Below are positions 26,802 to 35,525 of a stretch of 49,408 nucleotides of DNA, piece after piece (position 1 is the first letter of the stretch; every line of letters begins with the position of its first letter). Below the pieces are notes generated by a model. It saw nothing but the letters and a program-made list of their open reading frames with translations, searched no databases and was not told the origin of the DNA. The DNA lies in contig JAZNXS010000043.1 of NCBI GenBank assembly GCA_045594025.1, forward strand, positions 1 through 49,408, in the 5' to 3' direction. Source of the DNA: Scatosoma sp045594025. Lineage in GTDB: Bacteria; Bacillota; Clostridia; Christensenellales; Borkfalkiaceae. The position numbers and the translations under genes are program-made.

Positions 26802-27683
26802 ATGATTTATACTATTGAAAATAAGACGTTACGTGTATCTGTGGACACCTCCGGGGCACAGTTGCAATCCATTTTCTCCAAAAAGACGAAAACGGAATAC
26901 ATTTGGCAAGGCGACTCTGCATACTGGTCGGGCAGAGCGTACAACCTCTTCCCCTTCATCGGTAGAATGTTTAAAAGCGTTTATGCATACGACGGACAGC
27001 TTTATAGATCGCGCGCGCATGGTCTTGCGAGATATTACGTTTTCCGTTTGGAAGAACGCTCGGCTACCCGTTTGCAAATGCTCTTCACGGAAAATGAAGA
27101 AACCTTACAAGAATATCCCTTCCGCTTTGAATTCCGCGTGATTTTCGAGCTGGAAGAAAACGTACTTACCGTACGTTATCACGTTACAAATACAGACAAC
27201 AAAACTCTGATTTGCGCGTTCGGCGGACATCCCGGCATCAACGTGCCGTTCGGCGAAGGCGAATTTGAAGACTACTACGTGGAATTCTCCGAAAAGAGCA
27301 ACGTACAACGTCAGCTGCTTTCGGATAGCGACCGTTTCATGGCAGATAAAGCCATTCCTTATCCCATGGTGGACGGCACGAAAATCCCCTTGCATCACGA
27401 CCTGTTCGATCATGACGCAGTGATTTTAAGCAACACCTCCCGCAAGGTCTCCATTAAATCCGCAAAAGAAAAGCGCTACGTTTCTATGGATTTCACCGAC
27501 TTTAAATTCCTTGGCATCTGGCACCCGGGCGATATGAACGCACCCTTTGTCTGTTTAGAGCCCTGGGGCGCATTACCTGCCACCGACGGCATTGTCGACC
27601 GCTTAGAGGAAAAGGCAAATATGACGCACGTGCCTCCCACGGAAACCGCGCAAGCGTCTTACACCTTGGAAATTCACGAATAA
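26802..27683 (+). CDS. Aldose 1-epimerase family protein (LacX-like)
   Basis: 293 residues of the galactose mutarotase-like beta-sandwich. The family brings alpha- and beta-anomers of sugars into equilibrium. IWQGDSAYWSGRAYNLFPFIGRM (about residues 34-56), SRAHGLARYYVF (catalytic-histidine region), and FGGHPGINVPF with GHPG and WHPGD motifs match the YihR/LacX-type subgroup. ATG 26802 has GCGAGGTGT upstream. It stands alone with promoter and terminator. The sugar cannot be predicted. Confidence 0.85.
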   Translation: MIYTIENKTLRVSVDTSGAQLQSIFSKKTKTEYIWQGDSAYWSGRAYNLFPFIGRMFKSVYAYDGQLYRSRAHGLARYYVFRLEERSATRLQMLFTENEETLQEYPFRFEFRVIFELEENVLTVRYHVTNTDNKTLICAFGGHPGINVPFGEGEFEDYYVEFSEKSNVQRQLLSDSDRFMADKAIPYPMVDGTKIPLHHDLFDHDAVILSNTSRKVSIKSAKEKRYVSMDFTDFKFLGIWHPGDMNAPFVCLEPWGALPATDGIVDRLEEKANMTHVPPTETAQASYTLEIHE

Positions 27684-27696
27684 TTTTCAACATAAG

Positions 27697-27724
27697 AAAA
27701 CGCCTCCAAAGAGGCGTTTTTTCT
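27697..27724. terminator. Terminator after the epimerase gene
   Basis: AAAACGCCTC, four-base loop, GAGGCGTTTTTT. It is near-symmetrical and can also end the leftward rdgB-phosphoesterase transcript. Confidence 0.9.
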
Positions 27725-27750
27725 TTTTCATTTCATACATGGGTACTACG

Positions 27751-28233
27751 TTAATAATATTGTTCCCCCACCAAAACAGGCGTTGCTGTGTCCTTGTTAA
27801 TTACTAAATAACAATAACTGCCGCCTTTCCCAACCGGATACCGCAGGGACCCGGGATTAATCAACGTCACCCCGTCAATTTCGGAGATCAGTGCCGTATG
27901 CGTGTGTCCGTATAACGCGATTTCGCACCCTCGCGACTTCGCCGCTTGCGCCAGCGCATGCAGATCCGTCTTTACCCCATAACGATGTCCGTGACAAAAA
28001 TAAATGCTCAGGCTTTCCACGTGCAAAATTCCATCGTCTGGAATCGGGGAATAGAAATCGCAATTTCCGCTGCATGCGTATACCTTATCGGGATAACGCG
28101 CGCGGATTTCTCGCATATCCGTAGCACCGTCACCAAGATGAATGATAAAATCATTTTCCGCAATCAGACCAGCAATCGAATCCAAGCCCTTATTGCTACC
28201 GTGCGTATCCGAAATAATAATCAGCTTTTTCAT
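27751..28233 (-). CDS. YfcE/MJ0936-family metallophosphoesterase
   Basis: 160 residues. Calcineurin-like phosphoesterase motifs in order: SDTHG (8-12), GDGATD (35-40), GNCD (56-59), CHGHRYG (79-85) and GHTHT (110-114), all metal ligands present. Members cleave phosphodiester bonds of unknown natural substrates. The start overlaps the rdgB stop (ATGA), and the rdgB-yfcE pair is a common Firmicutes arrangement. Confidence 0.92.
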   Translation of the reverse strand: MKKLIIISDTHGSNKGLDSIAGLIAENDFIIHLGDGATDMREIRARYPDKVYACSGNCDFYSPIPDDGILHVESLSIYFCHGHRYGVKTDLHALAQAAKSRGCEIALYGHTHTALISEIDGVTLINPGSLRYPVGKGGSYCYLVINKDTATPVLVGEQYY

Positions 28234-28832
28234 ACGTTTTCAATACTTTTCCAAAGCTTTAACATGGCTTGCAAAGCGCGAAAACGGTGAGAAACGGCAT
28301 TCTTTTCCTCCGCCGTCGCTAAGCCAAAGGATTTTCCTAAATCATCGCTTTTGAACAAAGGATCGTAGCCGAAACCGCCATCACCCTCTTCCCGTTCTAA
28401 AATTTCACCAAACGTATGCCCCTCCGCAACCAATTCTGTGCCATCGGGGTATACGAGCGCAATCGCGCTGGTGAAATGTGCCTTACGATTCTTCACTCCC
28501 TGCATATTCTTTAAAAGCAGCGCTCTGTTTTCCGCATCCGAACCGTGATGACCGCAATAACGGGCACTGAATACTCCGGGTGCTCCGTCTAAAGCGTCCA
28601 CGCAAAGTCCGCTATCATCCGCAAGCACCATATATCCAAGCGCCCGACACGCCGCACGTGCTTTAATCAACGCGTTTTCCGCAAACGTCGTACCCGTTTC
28701 CTCTACATCCTCGTCAAAACCCACCGACTTTTGAGAGCAGACCTCAAAATCGGTAAAAATCTGTGCAATTTCACGAAGTTTATGCGGATTACCGCTGGCC
28801 ACAACCAGCCGTCTTTTTTCTGTTGTTTCCAT
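28230..28832 (-). CDS. rdgB: dITP/XTP pyrophosphatase (RdgB/HAM1)
   Basis: Hydrolyses dITP, dXTP and ITP to monophosphates, keeping deaminated purines out of DNA and RNA. 200 residues. ASGNPHKLREI (14-24) is the substrate pocket motif, TGTTFAENALIKARAA with ADDSGLCVDAL (70-80) holds the metal-binding DDSGL, PGVFSARYCG follows, and GGFGYDPLF with SHRFRAL finishes the active site. ATG 28832 lies after GAGGTAGGCAGG. It complements mutT of the window (nucleotide-pool cleaning). Confidence 0.96.
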   Translation of the reverse strand: METTEKRRLVVASGNPHKLREIAQIFTDFEVCSQKSVGFDEDVEETGTTFAENALIKARAACRALGYMVLADDSGLCVDALDGAPGVFSARYCGHHGSDAENRALLLKNMQGVKNRKAHFTSAIALVYPDGTELVAEGHTFGEILEREEGDGGFGYDPLFKSDDLGKSFGLATAEEKNAVSHRFRALQAMLKLWKSIENV

Positions 28833-28865
28833 ACCTGCCTACCTCATATTTACCTTTTCAATATT

Positions 28866-28894
28866 AGTATATCACATTATTCTTAAAATGGAAA
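28866..28894 (-). promoter_or_regulatory. Possible rdgB promoter
   Basis: On the minus strand TTTCCA, 17 bases, TATACT. Only moderate; no terminator separates rdgB from the ATPase gene, whose stop is further downstream on the same strand. Confidence 0.4.
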
Positions 28895-28909
28895 GCGTTT
28901 GAAACGGAT

Positions 28910-31003
28910 TTATTTTTTGAATACACGAACGCGGAAACTGTTGAGCACCGCCAAGAGCATTACCCCAACGTCCGCGAATACCGCAAGCCACAATGGCAAC
29001 CATCCTATCAATCCCAAAACCATAAACGCAACCTTCATACAAATGGAGAAATAAATATTTTGCATAACAATTTTGCGTGTTTTACGAGCAATGGACAACG
29101 CCTTAGGCAGAACTTGTAAACGATCGGAAATCAATACCATATCCGATGCCTCTACCGCTGCCGCACTGCCCAGTTTTCCCATGGATACGGCGCAATCCGC
29201 CACAGCCATAACAGGCGCATCGTTGATTCCATCCCCTACGTATACCAGCGTACCGTTTTCTTTATATTCTTTGGCTTTTTCCAACTTATCGACAGGCAAA
29301 AGTTCCGCTTTTACCTCGTACATGCCTACCTCGTTTGCAACTTTTTCCGCGCGAACACGATTATCCCCCGTCAACATAACTAGGCGTTCTATCCCTTGCG
29401 ATTTCAAGGCTTCCAGCGCGCCTCTGCTCTCCTTGCGAACTTTATCACCAATTTCCACCGCACCTAAATATCTTCCGCCTTTCGATACGTATATCACGGT
29501 ATAAAGGCTTTCGATTGTTGCAATTTCAATCCCTTTACGTTGCATCAACTTTTCGTTACCGACAACCGTTTCTTCACCTTCTACCATTGCCGTCAAACCA
29601 AGCCCTGCGTGCTCGGTAATCTGCTCTGCAATGCAGTCGGTTTCATATCCCTCGAACGCTTTTGCAATCGAATGCGACGAGCCTTTTTCTATCGCCGACA
29701 CAAGTTCCAAAAGGGAATTTTCGTCTACTCCGTTTTCCGTCACAACGTTGCAGACGGCAAAGTTACCCTCTGTCAACGTGCCCGTTTTGTCAAAAGCAAA
29801 AATCTGCGCTTTGGCAAGCACGTCAAGATAGGTTGCCCCTTTTACCAATATACCCTTTTTCGCGCATGCGCCTATTCCCGAAAAATAGGTAAGCGGTACG
29901 GAAATAATCAACGCGCAGGGACAGGAAATCACCAAAAACGCAAGCGCCGCTTGCACCCAACGTTCCACTTCAATAAAATGGAATACCCCGTCTACAATCA
30001 AGCCGTTAAACAGCGGCGCAAAGATGGCGATTGCCAAAGCAAGACAACAAACGATAGGCGTATATATCTTGGCAAATTTTGTGATGAATTTTTCAGGAGC
30101 CGCCTTGCCCACAGACGCATTTTCTACCATATCCAAAATTTTACCGACAGCGCTGTTTTCATACGGGCGCACTGCTTTCATCTCGAACATACCCCCCGCA
30201 TTTATACAGCCTGATAAAATTTCTTGTCCATTTCGATAACAGCGAAGCTCTGCTTCACCCGTTAAGGATTTGGTATCCAAAACCGCCTGCGGACTTAACA
30301 CGACGCCGTCCACAGGGATCTTTTCCCCTGCTTTAATCACCAACACGTCGTCGATCTTTACTTCCTCAGGGCGCACCGTTTTTTGCTCTGTGCCTATAAG
30401 CAACGTTGCCGTTTCACTCTTAAGCGCCATTAATTCCGTTACAGACCTTCGAGAACTGCCAACCGCAATCGATTGCAGAAGCTCTCCAAGCTGATACAAA
30501 AGCATAACCATGATACTCTCGCTCATTTCCCCGATGACAGCCGCCCCGATAGAAGCAACCGTCATGAGAAAATTCTCATCGAAAATTCTGCCTTTGGCAA
30601 TATTTTTCGCCGTGGAAATCAACACTGGATACCCGACTGCTAAATAAGCTACTATATATAATACGTAACGAATGATAAGGGCAGGTGTACCGCTTGCCAA
30701 ATATTCTAGCAATATTCCTATCAAAAACAGCACAGCGGAAATCCCGATTATCAGCCATTCTTTTTGATGCGTATTTGTTTTAGACTCGTACATGCCCCCG
30801 TCCAAGACGCGAACTTCTTCAAAAGCATTCGCTTTTTTGATAACACGCGCAATCGCCTCTTCACTTTCTGTTTCCAGCGTAATCGTTTGTGATACGTAGT
30901 CCACCGATACAAACTTTACCCCTTTGATTTTTTGCAAGTCGCTTTGTAAGGCCTCCGCGCAAACGGGACAATCCAGATTTTCAATATGCAATATATTTTT
31001 CAC
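28910..31003 (-). CDS. P1B-type heavy-metal translocating ATPase (CadA/ZntA-like)
   Basis: 697 residues, GTG start with GAGG six bases upstream. N-terminal HMA domain with DCPVC (11-15), then the P-type core: SCPCAL (about 360) is the transmembrane metal site, DKTGTLTEG (about 401) the phosphorylated aspartate, GDGINDAP the hinge, and an HP dipeptide is not clearly seen where SHS is found (GSSHSIAKA replaces the usual HP). The CPC plus a C-terminal membrane pair with KVAFMVLGLIGWLPLWLAVFADVGVMLLAVLNS matches the Zn/Cd/Pb exporters (P1B-2). It pumps Zn2+, Cd2+ or Pb2+ out of the cell. Second gene after the ArsR-type regulator, with translational coupling: the ArsR stop lies within the ribosome site. 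Confidence 0.93.
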   Translation of the reverse strand: MKNILHIENLDCPVCAEALQSDLQKIKGVKFVSVDYVSQTITLETESEEAIARVIKKANAFEEVRVLDGGMYESKTNTHQKEWLIIGISAVLFLIGILLEYLASGTPALIIRYVLYIVAYLAVGYPVLISTAKNIAKGRIFDENFLMTVASIGAAVIGEMSESIMVMLLYQLGELLQSIAVGSSRRSVTELMALKSETATLLIGTEQKTVRPEEVKIDDVLVIKAGEKIPVDGVVLSPQAVLDTKSLTGEAELRCYRNGQEILSGCINAGGMFEMKAVRPYENSAVGKILDMVENASVGKAAPEKFITKFAKIYTPIVCCLALAIAIFAPLFNGLIVDGVFHFIEVERWVQAALAFLVISCPCALIISVPLTYFSGIGACAKKGILVKGATYLDVLAKAQIFAFDKTGTLTEGNFAVCNVVTENGVDENSLLELVSAIEKGSSHSIAKAFEGYETDCIAEQITEHAGLGLTAMVEGEETVVGNEKLMQRKGIEIATIESLYTVIYVSKGGRYLGAVEIGDKVRKESRGALEALKSQGIERLVMLTGDNRVRAEKVANEVGMYEVKAELLPVDKLEKAKEYKENGTLVYVGDGINDAPVMAVADCAVSMGKLGSAAAVEASDMVLISDRLQVLPKALSIARKTRKIVMQNIYFSICMKVAFMVLGLIGWLPLWLAVFADVGVMLLAVLNSFRVRVFKK

Positions 31004-31011
31004 ATCCTACC

Positions 31012-31368
31012 TCACTCTTTGCACGCCAGATGCGCTACGCTCATGGAAATGATTTTTTCCACGTGCGCGTCGGCAATCGAATATTCTACGTTTTTTCCGT
31101 AGCGTTTGGATTTCACAATCCCGTTATCACGCAAAACACGCAACTGATGACTGACGGCACTGACGGTTCCACCGCACACTCCGGTGAGGTGATACACACA
31201 CATTTCGCCGTTTAAAAGCGCCAATACGATTTTCATTCGACTAGGCTCGGCTAAAAGACGGAATACTTTGCACACCGTTTCGATTTCCTTGCTTGACAAA
31301 ATCCCTTCCTTTGCTCTTTGCACCGACGCTAAATGCTCTTTTTCACGATCACAATAGATTTTTTCCAT
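31012..31368 (-). CDS. ArsR/SmtB-family metal-sensing repressor
   Basis: 118 residues, winged helix. The alpha-5 sensory site is D100-x-H102-x10-H113-x2-C116, very like the Zn(II)/Co(II) site of CzrA and SmtB (DxHx10HxxH) but with cysteine in the last position. The alpha-3 ELCVCDL motif of CadC is reduced to GEMCVYHL (one cysteine, C57), so zinc or cobalt sensing through alpha-5 is more likely than Cd/Pb sensing through alpha-3. VSHQLRVLRDNGIVKSKRYGKNVEYSI is the DNA-binding helix and wing. It would repress its own operon and be released by metal. AGAGG lies five bases before the ATG. Confidence 0.93.
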   Translation of the reverse strand: MEKIYCDREKEHLASVQRAKEGILSSKEIETVCKVFRLLAEPSRMKIVLALLNGEMCVYHLTGVCGGTVSAVSHQLRVLRDNGIVKSKRYGKNVEYSIADAHVEKIISMSVAHLACKE

Positions 31369-31469
31369 AAAAACCTCTTTATTATATTAGTAGAAAGCGC
31401 AACGTATTCCGCCCTTTCGAGCACCACTTAACCGCTTTTTCCACTTTGTCTTATTCCTTTCATCCCATT

Positions 31470-31502
31470 GAACATTTGAACAAATATTCAAATATTCAAA
31501 TG
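31470..31502 (-). promoter_or_regulatory. ArsR-type operator of the metal-efflux operon
   Basis: The block contains the palindrome ATTTGAACAAATATTCAAAT and a further TTCAAATG, with a TTGAACA just before. It resembles the TGAACA-n-TGTTCA operators of the ArsR/SmtB family and lies directly downstream of the -10 box, over the predicted start site. Confidence 0.75.
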
Positions 31503-31503
31503 T

Positions 31504-31532
31504 ATTATATCATTTATGGTTTACGCTGTCAA
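31504..31532 (-). promoter_or_regulatory. Promoter of the metal-efflux operon
   Basis: On the minus strand TTGACA, 17 bases, TATAAT, perfect consensus. The operator overlaps +1 onward. Confidence 0.9.
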
Positions 31533-31617
31533 GGAATTTCTTGGGATTTTTAAAGAAGTTCTTAGTATTTAAGGACCTTTATAATTTTTAAGGCAATGTC
31601 ACAGCGAATGGTTGATT

Positions 31618-31642
31618 TTCGCTGAAATTTATTTTCAGCGAA
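31618..31642. repeat. Perfect inverted repeat with AT-rich loop
   Basis: TTCGCTGAAA, a short AT loop, TTTTCAGCGAA. There is no T-run to suggest a terminator. AGCGAATG occurs three times around it (about 31612, 31636). It is in the non-coding block between the metal operon and the small RNA. Confidence 0.6.
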
Positions 31643-31709
31643 TGAACGAGAAGAATACAAGAAAGACAAGGCACCCATAAAGCTTTATCAAATCAAAATT
31701 ATGCTACGT

Positions 31710-31835
31710 AAAAAAATAAAAAGCCCCGTAAATAACGGAGCATAAAAAGAAAGTGCCACGAGCAATTAAGCCTCTTTCCATGGGGAGCTACAAGGACGAA
31801 GCGAAAACCGCAACACCGAGCCTAACATCTTCTAT
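31710..31835 (-). ncRNA. Orphan small RNA gene of unknown family
   Basis: On the minus strand a consensus-like promoter (31841-31869) is followed by about 125 bases without a reading frame, ending in a stem GCTCCGT/ACGGGGC (31723-31741) and TTTTTATTTTTTT. The RNA has a small GCG-UUUU-CGC hairpin near its 5' end. The sequence resembles no SRP, tmRNA, RNase P or 6S RNA that I know. It has its own promoter and terminator, so it is a free-standing gene, not a leader; the next gene is more than 200 bases away with its own promoter. The 5' end is a prediction. Confidence 0.55.
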
Positions 31836-31840
31836 AAATC

Positions 31841-31869
31841 ATGATATGCTAAACAAAAACAAACGTCAA
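31841..31869 (-). promoter_or_regulatory. Promoter of the orphan small RNA
   Basis: On the minus strand TTGACG, 17 bases, TATCAT. Confidence 0.65.
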
Positions 31870-31944
31870 ACTTTTTCGCATCCCACTTGAGAATTATAAC
31901 TTAAAATTAAAGAAGAAGTCTGCAATTTCAAAATAGCAAAAAAT

Positions 31945-31993
31945 AAGGATTAGCCATTTGCGGTAGTCATTAGCTATCACTGGTCTAATCCTT
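31945..31993 (-). terminator. Long hairpin, probable terminator of the pseudouridine synthase gene
   Basis: On the minus strand AAGGATTAG-a-CCA pairs with TGGCTAATCCTT, with an inner GATAG/CTATC-like stem in the loop, followed by ATTTTTTGC. It lies about 75 bases after the stop at 32068. The unusually long loop may make it more than a plain terminator. Confidence 0.65.
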
Positions 31994-32067
31994 GCTTGCT
32001 GAGATTATCAACATATTTATTATATAACAAACGAAAATAAAAGTCAAACGTTTTTAATAACCCTTGC

Positions 32068-32892
32068 TTATTTCGGCAGTTCGGCATGAAAACGAGATTG
32101 CCATGTGCACTCATTTAAATAGGCGAATTCGCCGTCCAAGCGCAAACGTAAGCTCTTTGCCACAAGGCATTGACGAGCTGCGTTTTTCGCCTTATTTTCC
32201 GCCGATAATCCGTATTTCATGTCGCCCACGATTGGACAGCCGATAAACGCCAGATGCGCGCGAATTTGATGCGTTTTACCCGTATGTAAGGTGACCTCCA
32301 CCTTGCTCATATCCTCGCAAGTTTCCATCACGCGGTATTCCGTGATGATTTCTTCCGCGCCCTTTTTCGGCTCTGCAAAAATCCGCACCTGCGCTTTTGA
32401 CGCGTCCTTTTGCAAATATGCGGTAAGCACCTCCCTTTCTTTGGGAAACTTCCCAAAACAAAGCGCGTGATATTTCTTTTCAACGCTGTGCGTTTTGAAC
32501 GCTTGAAGCAGCGACGTTTCCGCTTTTGGTGTTTTCGCAAAAGCGAGCAAGCCTTTCGTATTTCTATCCAAACGGTGGATAAAATAGCATTCCTTTTCCC
32601 GCGCCAAAGCGGCGAACACCGCCTCGGAATTGACACCGCTTTCCTTGTCAATAATCCACACGTTTTCATCTTCGTAGACAGAATGAAACGCAGGCTTTTC
32701 CTCTTGTTTTTTCGTCAAGTAATAGGATACGACATCCCCAGGCTCCAGCGCAACGTCCTTAGAAATACGCACGCCGTTGACTTTAATCTGCCTATCCTTT
32801 AAAAGGTAATTCCAGAAAAATGCGCCCTGCGCGTAATTATTTTCCGTGAATTCCTTCAACGTCTGTCGTTTGTCCGCAACGAGCTGTAACAC
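32068..32892 (-). CDS. RluA-family pseudouridine synthase
   Basis: 274 residues from a GTG start with GGAGG eight bases upstream. An N-terminal S4-like domain (about 10-60: WNYLLKDRQIKVNGVRISKDVALEPGDVVSYYL) is followed by the catalytic RluA core: HRLDRNTKGLL (about 104-114) carries the active-site aspartate, LHTGKTHQIRAHL and GCPIVGDMKYG are the other two motifs. It isomerises uridines in 23S rRNA or tRNA; which one cannot be read from sequence. The second RluA-type gene of this window is at 35526. Confidence 0.92.
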   Translation of the reverse strand: MLQLVADKRQTLKEFTENNYAQGAFFWNYLLKDRQIKVNGVRISKDVALEPGDVVSYYLTKKQEEKPAFHSVYEDENVWIIDKESGVNSEAVFAALAREKECYFIHRLDRNTKGLLAFAKTPKAETSLLQAFKTHSVEKKYHALCFGKFPKEREVLTAYLQKDASKAQVRIFAEPKKGAEEIITEYRVMETCEDMSKVEVTLHTGKTHQIRAHLAFIGCPIVGDMKYGLSAENKAKNAARQCLVAKSLRLRLDGEFAYLNECTWQSRFHAELPK

Positions 32893-32922
32893 GCAGCCGC
32901 CCTCCTTATCCTTTCTATCATT

Positions 32923-32951
32923 ATTCTAACAGATTCTGTTTGAAATTGCAA
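32923..32951 (-). promoter_or_regulatory. Promoter of the pseudouridine synthase gene
   Basis: On the minus strand TTGCAA, 17 bases, TAGAAT, just before the GTG start with only a short leader. Confidence 0.6.
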
Positions 32952-32961
32952 GCGAATATAG

Positions 32962-32990
32962 AAAAAGCGACGGAATTACCGTCGCTTTTA
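32962..32990. terminator. Terminator after the surface protein gene
   Basis: AAAAAGCGACGG, five-base loop, CCGTCGCTTTTATC: a strong stem with T-run in both directions. It lies 16 bases after the stop of the surface protein. Confidence 0.85.
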
Positions 32991-33005
32991 TCTTACGTTT
33001 TAGGA

Positions 33006-35390
33006 TTATTTATCCTTCTTTTTCTTTTCTGCTTTTTTAGCAGCCTTTGCTTCTACGTCTTCCAACGTTTCATCGGAGGGCTTAATCAACAACAAGATGA
33101 TGATGAGGACAAGCATCAACGCGGCTACTGCAAAGAGGATAACGGATACGAGGTTGTTCTTCAACCATTCCGTTTCGCCTTTGATGACGTCCGCTTCAGA
33201 AGCGACTTCGATGAGTTGATATGCCATAACGCGGTCGATTGCAGGAAGTTCGTTATCATAGTAATCTGCAATAATGATATATACGCCGCTGTCTGCCGCC
33301 GTGAAGCTTCTCGTTGCAGGATCCCAGTTGAATCTGTTATCACCGTCTTCAGGAGCGCCTTCGGTATAGGCATCGATTTCGTCAAACATCTTTTCAAGCT
33401 GAGCAACTGCATCATCGCCCGTTGCACCCAGATGTTCCGCTAAAGCCTGTGCAAATGCATTCTTGTATACTGCGAAATAATCGTCGCCCGTGATGGGAAG
33501 CTTGGCATCTACAACTTTTTTCAATGCAGCGAATTTCACTTTCGAAATTGCGCTTGCCGTCAACGAACCGCCCTTATATTGCGACAAGTCAAGCTTATAA
33601 AGCTTGTAGTTCGATTTCTTATTGCTAGCGCCGACAATCTTAACGTCGGACATCGTGTACTTTTCGTCCTTAACCTGCGTATCCAACGTATCGGAATCTT
33701 CATTATCCGCCGTTTTAAGACCCTGGTTTGCAACCTCGAACGTGAAGGAAGGAATCGCTTCAATATCCCAAACGTTGGTGGAGGTAAGCTCTACCTCTTC
33801 CCCGTCAACGTAGCCCTTCATCTTGTTGCCCGTTTCATCGGTCGCATAAATCTTAAATTCGTACACGCCTTCAGCAGCCGTAGGAATTTCCAACTTATTG
33901 TATGCCAACGGGCTAGTTGCCGTAGGCGTCGAAGACGTCGGCTTCTTATAGCTGATGATAAACTTCAACTGCTGGTAGCTACTGTTGGGGTCTGCAATCA
34001 ACCAGTCGATTTCGGGGATTGCCAATTCAGCATCGCTACCTGCATAAATTTCAAGCGCGTCTTTTTCAAGCAATTCCTGATAGCTTTCTACCCAGCCCTT
34101 CAATTCGGATTCGTCGTAATTTTCCGTCTTAGTGCCGTCTACTTTCGTGTAAACGTACTTCGAGCCATCGTATTCAATACCGTTATATTCCGCGCCTTTC
34201 GTGTTACGGTCTACCACGATATACGTTTCGCCGCCTTCTACAAACAAAGCGTCGGGATCTGTTACGTACCAATCCAAAGGAATTTTTGTCGTATCATGGG
34301 AATCGTCAGCTACCTCGAATTGAATGGAAACAAGTTCTCTTCCCTCTTTACGGAACAACGTGGAAACTTCCCAACCCGTCTTATCGGTTAACGCGTCGTA
34401 CGCTTCCTTCTTCTTATAGACGCCATTTCCATCTATATAGCAAGGCGTTTCCGCAAACTTCGTTTTCGTCGTTACCGTATTATCGTACTTCACTTCGGTA
34501 TCGGTGGGATTCCACTGATAGTACTTCGCCGTTTTGGTAAGCGAGGTATCAAGTACGTCGATGACTTCGTAGTCAAGATCGAACTGCGTGCCGACAAGGA
34601 AACCGCCCACGCCGTTATCTACAACAACTACGGGAGATGCATTATCGGTCACTTTCTTATCTGCGTCTGCCGCAAACGACTGTCCGTTCAACGAATGGAA
34701 ATATACAACCGTCGTTGCGCTTGCGTTAGGCGTTGCCTTTACTTCCAAAGGTGTAAGCAACTTCGTATCGCCGTCTGCAAAGTTAGAACCGATATTGGTA
34801 AACATACCGATATTGATCGCTGCATCCGTACCCACGGCAAGCATTACGTCATATTTACCGTAACGTTCCGTAGCCTGCAATTCAACCTTAAGCTTCGTAT
34901 TCGGCGCAATCGTTACGTCCTGCGTCTTGTTTTCAACCTTGCCGTTGAGAACGCTAACGCTGTAAACGTTGCTACCCTTTGCAGTCAGCTTAACAGTGTT
35001 TGCGCTGATATCGTCAAGCGTTGCCTGCGCAGACTTTGCTTCTAACGTAAAGGAAACGTCTTGGAAGTTCGCTTCTTTAAAGCTGAATTCAAAATTCAAG
35101 CCTTTCTTTACGTCTTTTGCTTCATACCAAGACAATGCCAAATCGTGGTGATACGATACGCTGTCGGTAGATGCGGCAAACGAGAATGCCGTTGTGCTGT
35201 TATCTACGTCAATGGTAGCGCCCGACGCGGAAAAAACACCCTTCTCGGAAACAATTTCAGAAAGCGCGTATTTTTTCGCTTCAGCGGCATAAGCCGTATT
35301 GGCAAGGCTGATTGCCCCACCGGTAAGCGTTGCGGCACAAAGCGTACCCGCAAGCATAAGTGTTAAAAATTTCGTATTTCTTTTCTTCAT
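33006..35390 (-). CDS. Large secreted, membrane-anchored surface protein of unknown function
   Basis: 794 residues. A Sec signal peptide (basic KKRN, hydrophobic core, cleavage near residues 34-36 after AYA) precedes a long beta-strand-rich, aspartate- and threonine-rich ectodomain (about 36-750). At the end are a stretch of hydrophobic residues (LVSVILFAVAALMLVLIIILLLIK, about 750-772) and a lysine-rich cytoplasmic tail, so the protein is anchored by a C-terminal helix, not by LPxTG sortase. The ectodomain contains the repeated themes of Ig-like or lectin-like surface proteins, but I recognise no named domain. GAGG lies nine bases before the ATG, and a strong promoter and a terminator make it a single-gene unit. 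Confidence 0.7.
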   Translation of the reverse strand: MKKRNTKFLTLMLAGTLCAATLTGGAISLANTAYAAEAKKYALSEIVSEKGVFSASGATIDVDNSTTAFSFAASTDSVSYHHDLALSWYEAKDVKKGLNFEFSFKEANFQDVSFTLEAKSAQATLDDISANTVKLTAKGSNVYSVSVLNGKVENKTQDVTIAPNTKLKVELQATERYGKYDVMLAVGTDAAINIGMFTNIGSNFADGDTKLLTPLEVKATPNASATTVVYFHSLNGQSFAADADKKVTDNASPVVVVDNGVGGFLVGTQFDLDYEVIDVLDTSLTKTAKYYQWNPTDTEVKYDNTVTTKTKFAETPCYIDGNGVYKKKEAYDALTDKTGWEVSTLFRKEGRELVSIQFEVADDSHDTTKIPLDWYVTDPDALFVEGGETYIVVDRNTKGAEYNGIEYDGSKYVYTKVDGTKTENYDESELKGWVESYQELLEKDALEIYAGSDAELAIPEIDWLIADPNSSYQQLKFIISYKKPTSSTPTATSPLAYNKLEIPTAAEGVYEFKIYATDETGNKMKGYVDGEEVELTSTNVWDIEAIPSFTFEVANQGLKTADNEDSDTLDTQVKDEKYTMSDVKIVGASNKKSNYKLYKLDLSQYKGGSLTASAISKVKFAALKKVVDAKLPITGDDYFAVYKNAFAQALAEHLGATGDDAVAQLEKMFDEIDAYTEGAPEDGDNRFNWDPATRSFTAADSGVYIIIADYYDNELPAIDRVMAYQLIEVASEADVIKGETEWLKNNLVSVILFAVAALMLVLIIILLLIKPSDETLEDVEAKAAKKAEKKKKDK

Positions 35391-35449
35391 GAAATCATGC
35401 CTCGTGATTTTTGCAAAATTTTGTCTTTTTACAATATCGTGCTCTTATT

Positions 35450-35478
35450 ATTTTACACCGAAACACGGCTTTTGTCAA
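35450..35478 (-). promoter_or_regulatory. Promoter of the surface protein gene
   Basis: On the minus strand TTGACA, 17 bases, TAAAAT. Confidence 0.85.
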
Positions 35479-35525
35479 ACGCATTTCACGGTGATTTTGC
35501 CTATTTTTCGATTTTTATCAAAAAA

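Noticed and set aside
31710..31869. SRP (4.5S/6S scRNA) gene
   Set aside because: The conserved apical GGAAGGAAGCAGC-type motif of the SRP RNA is absent.
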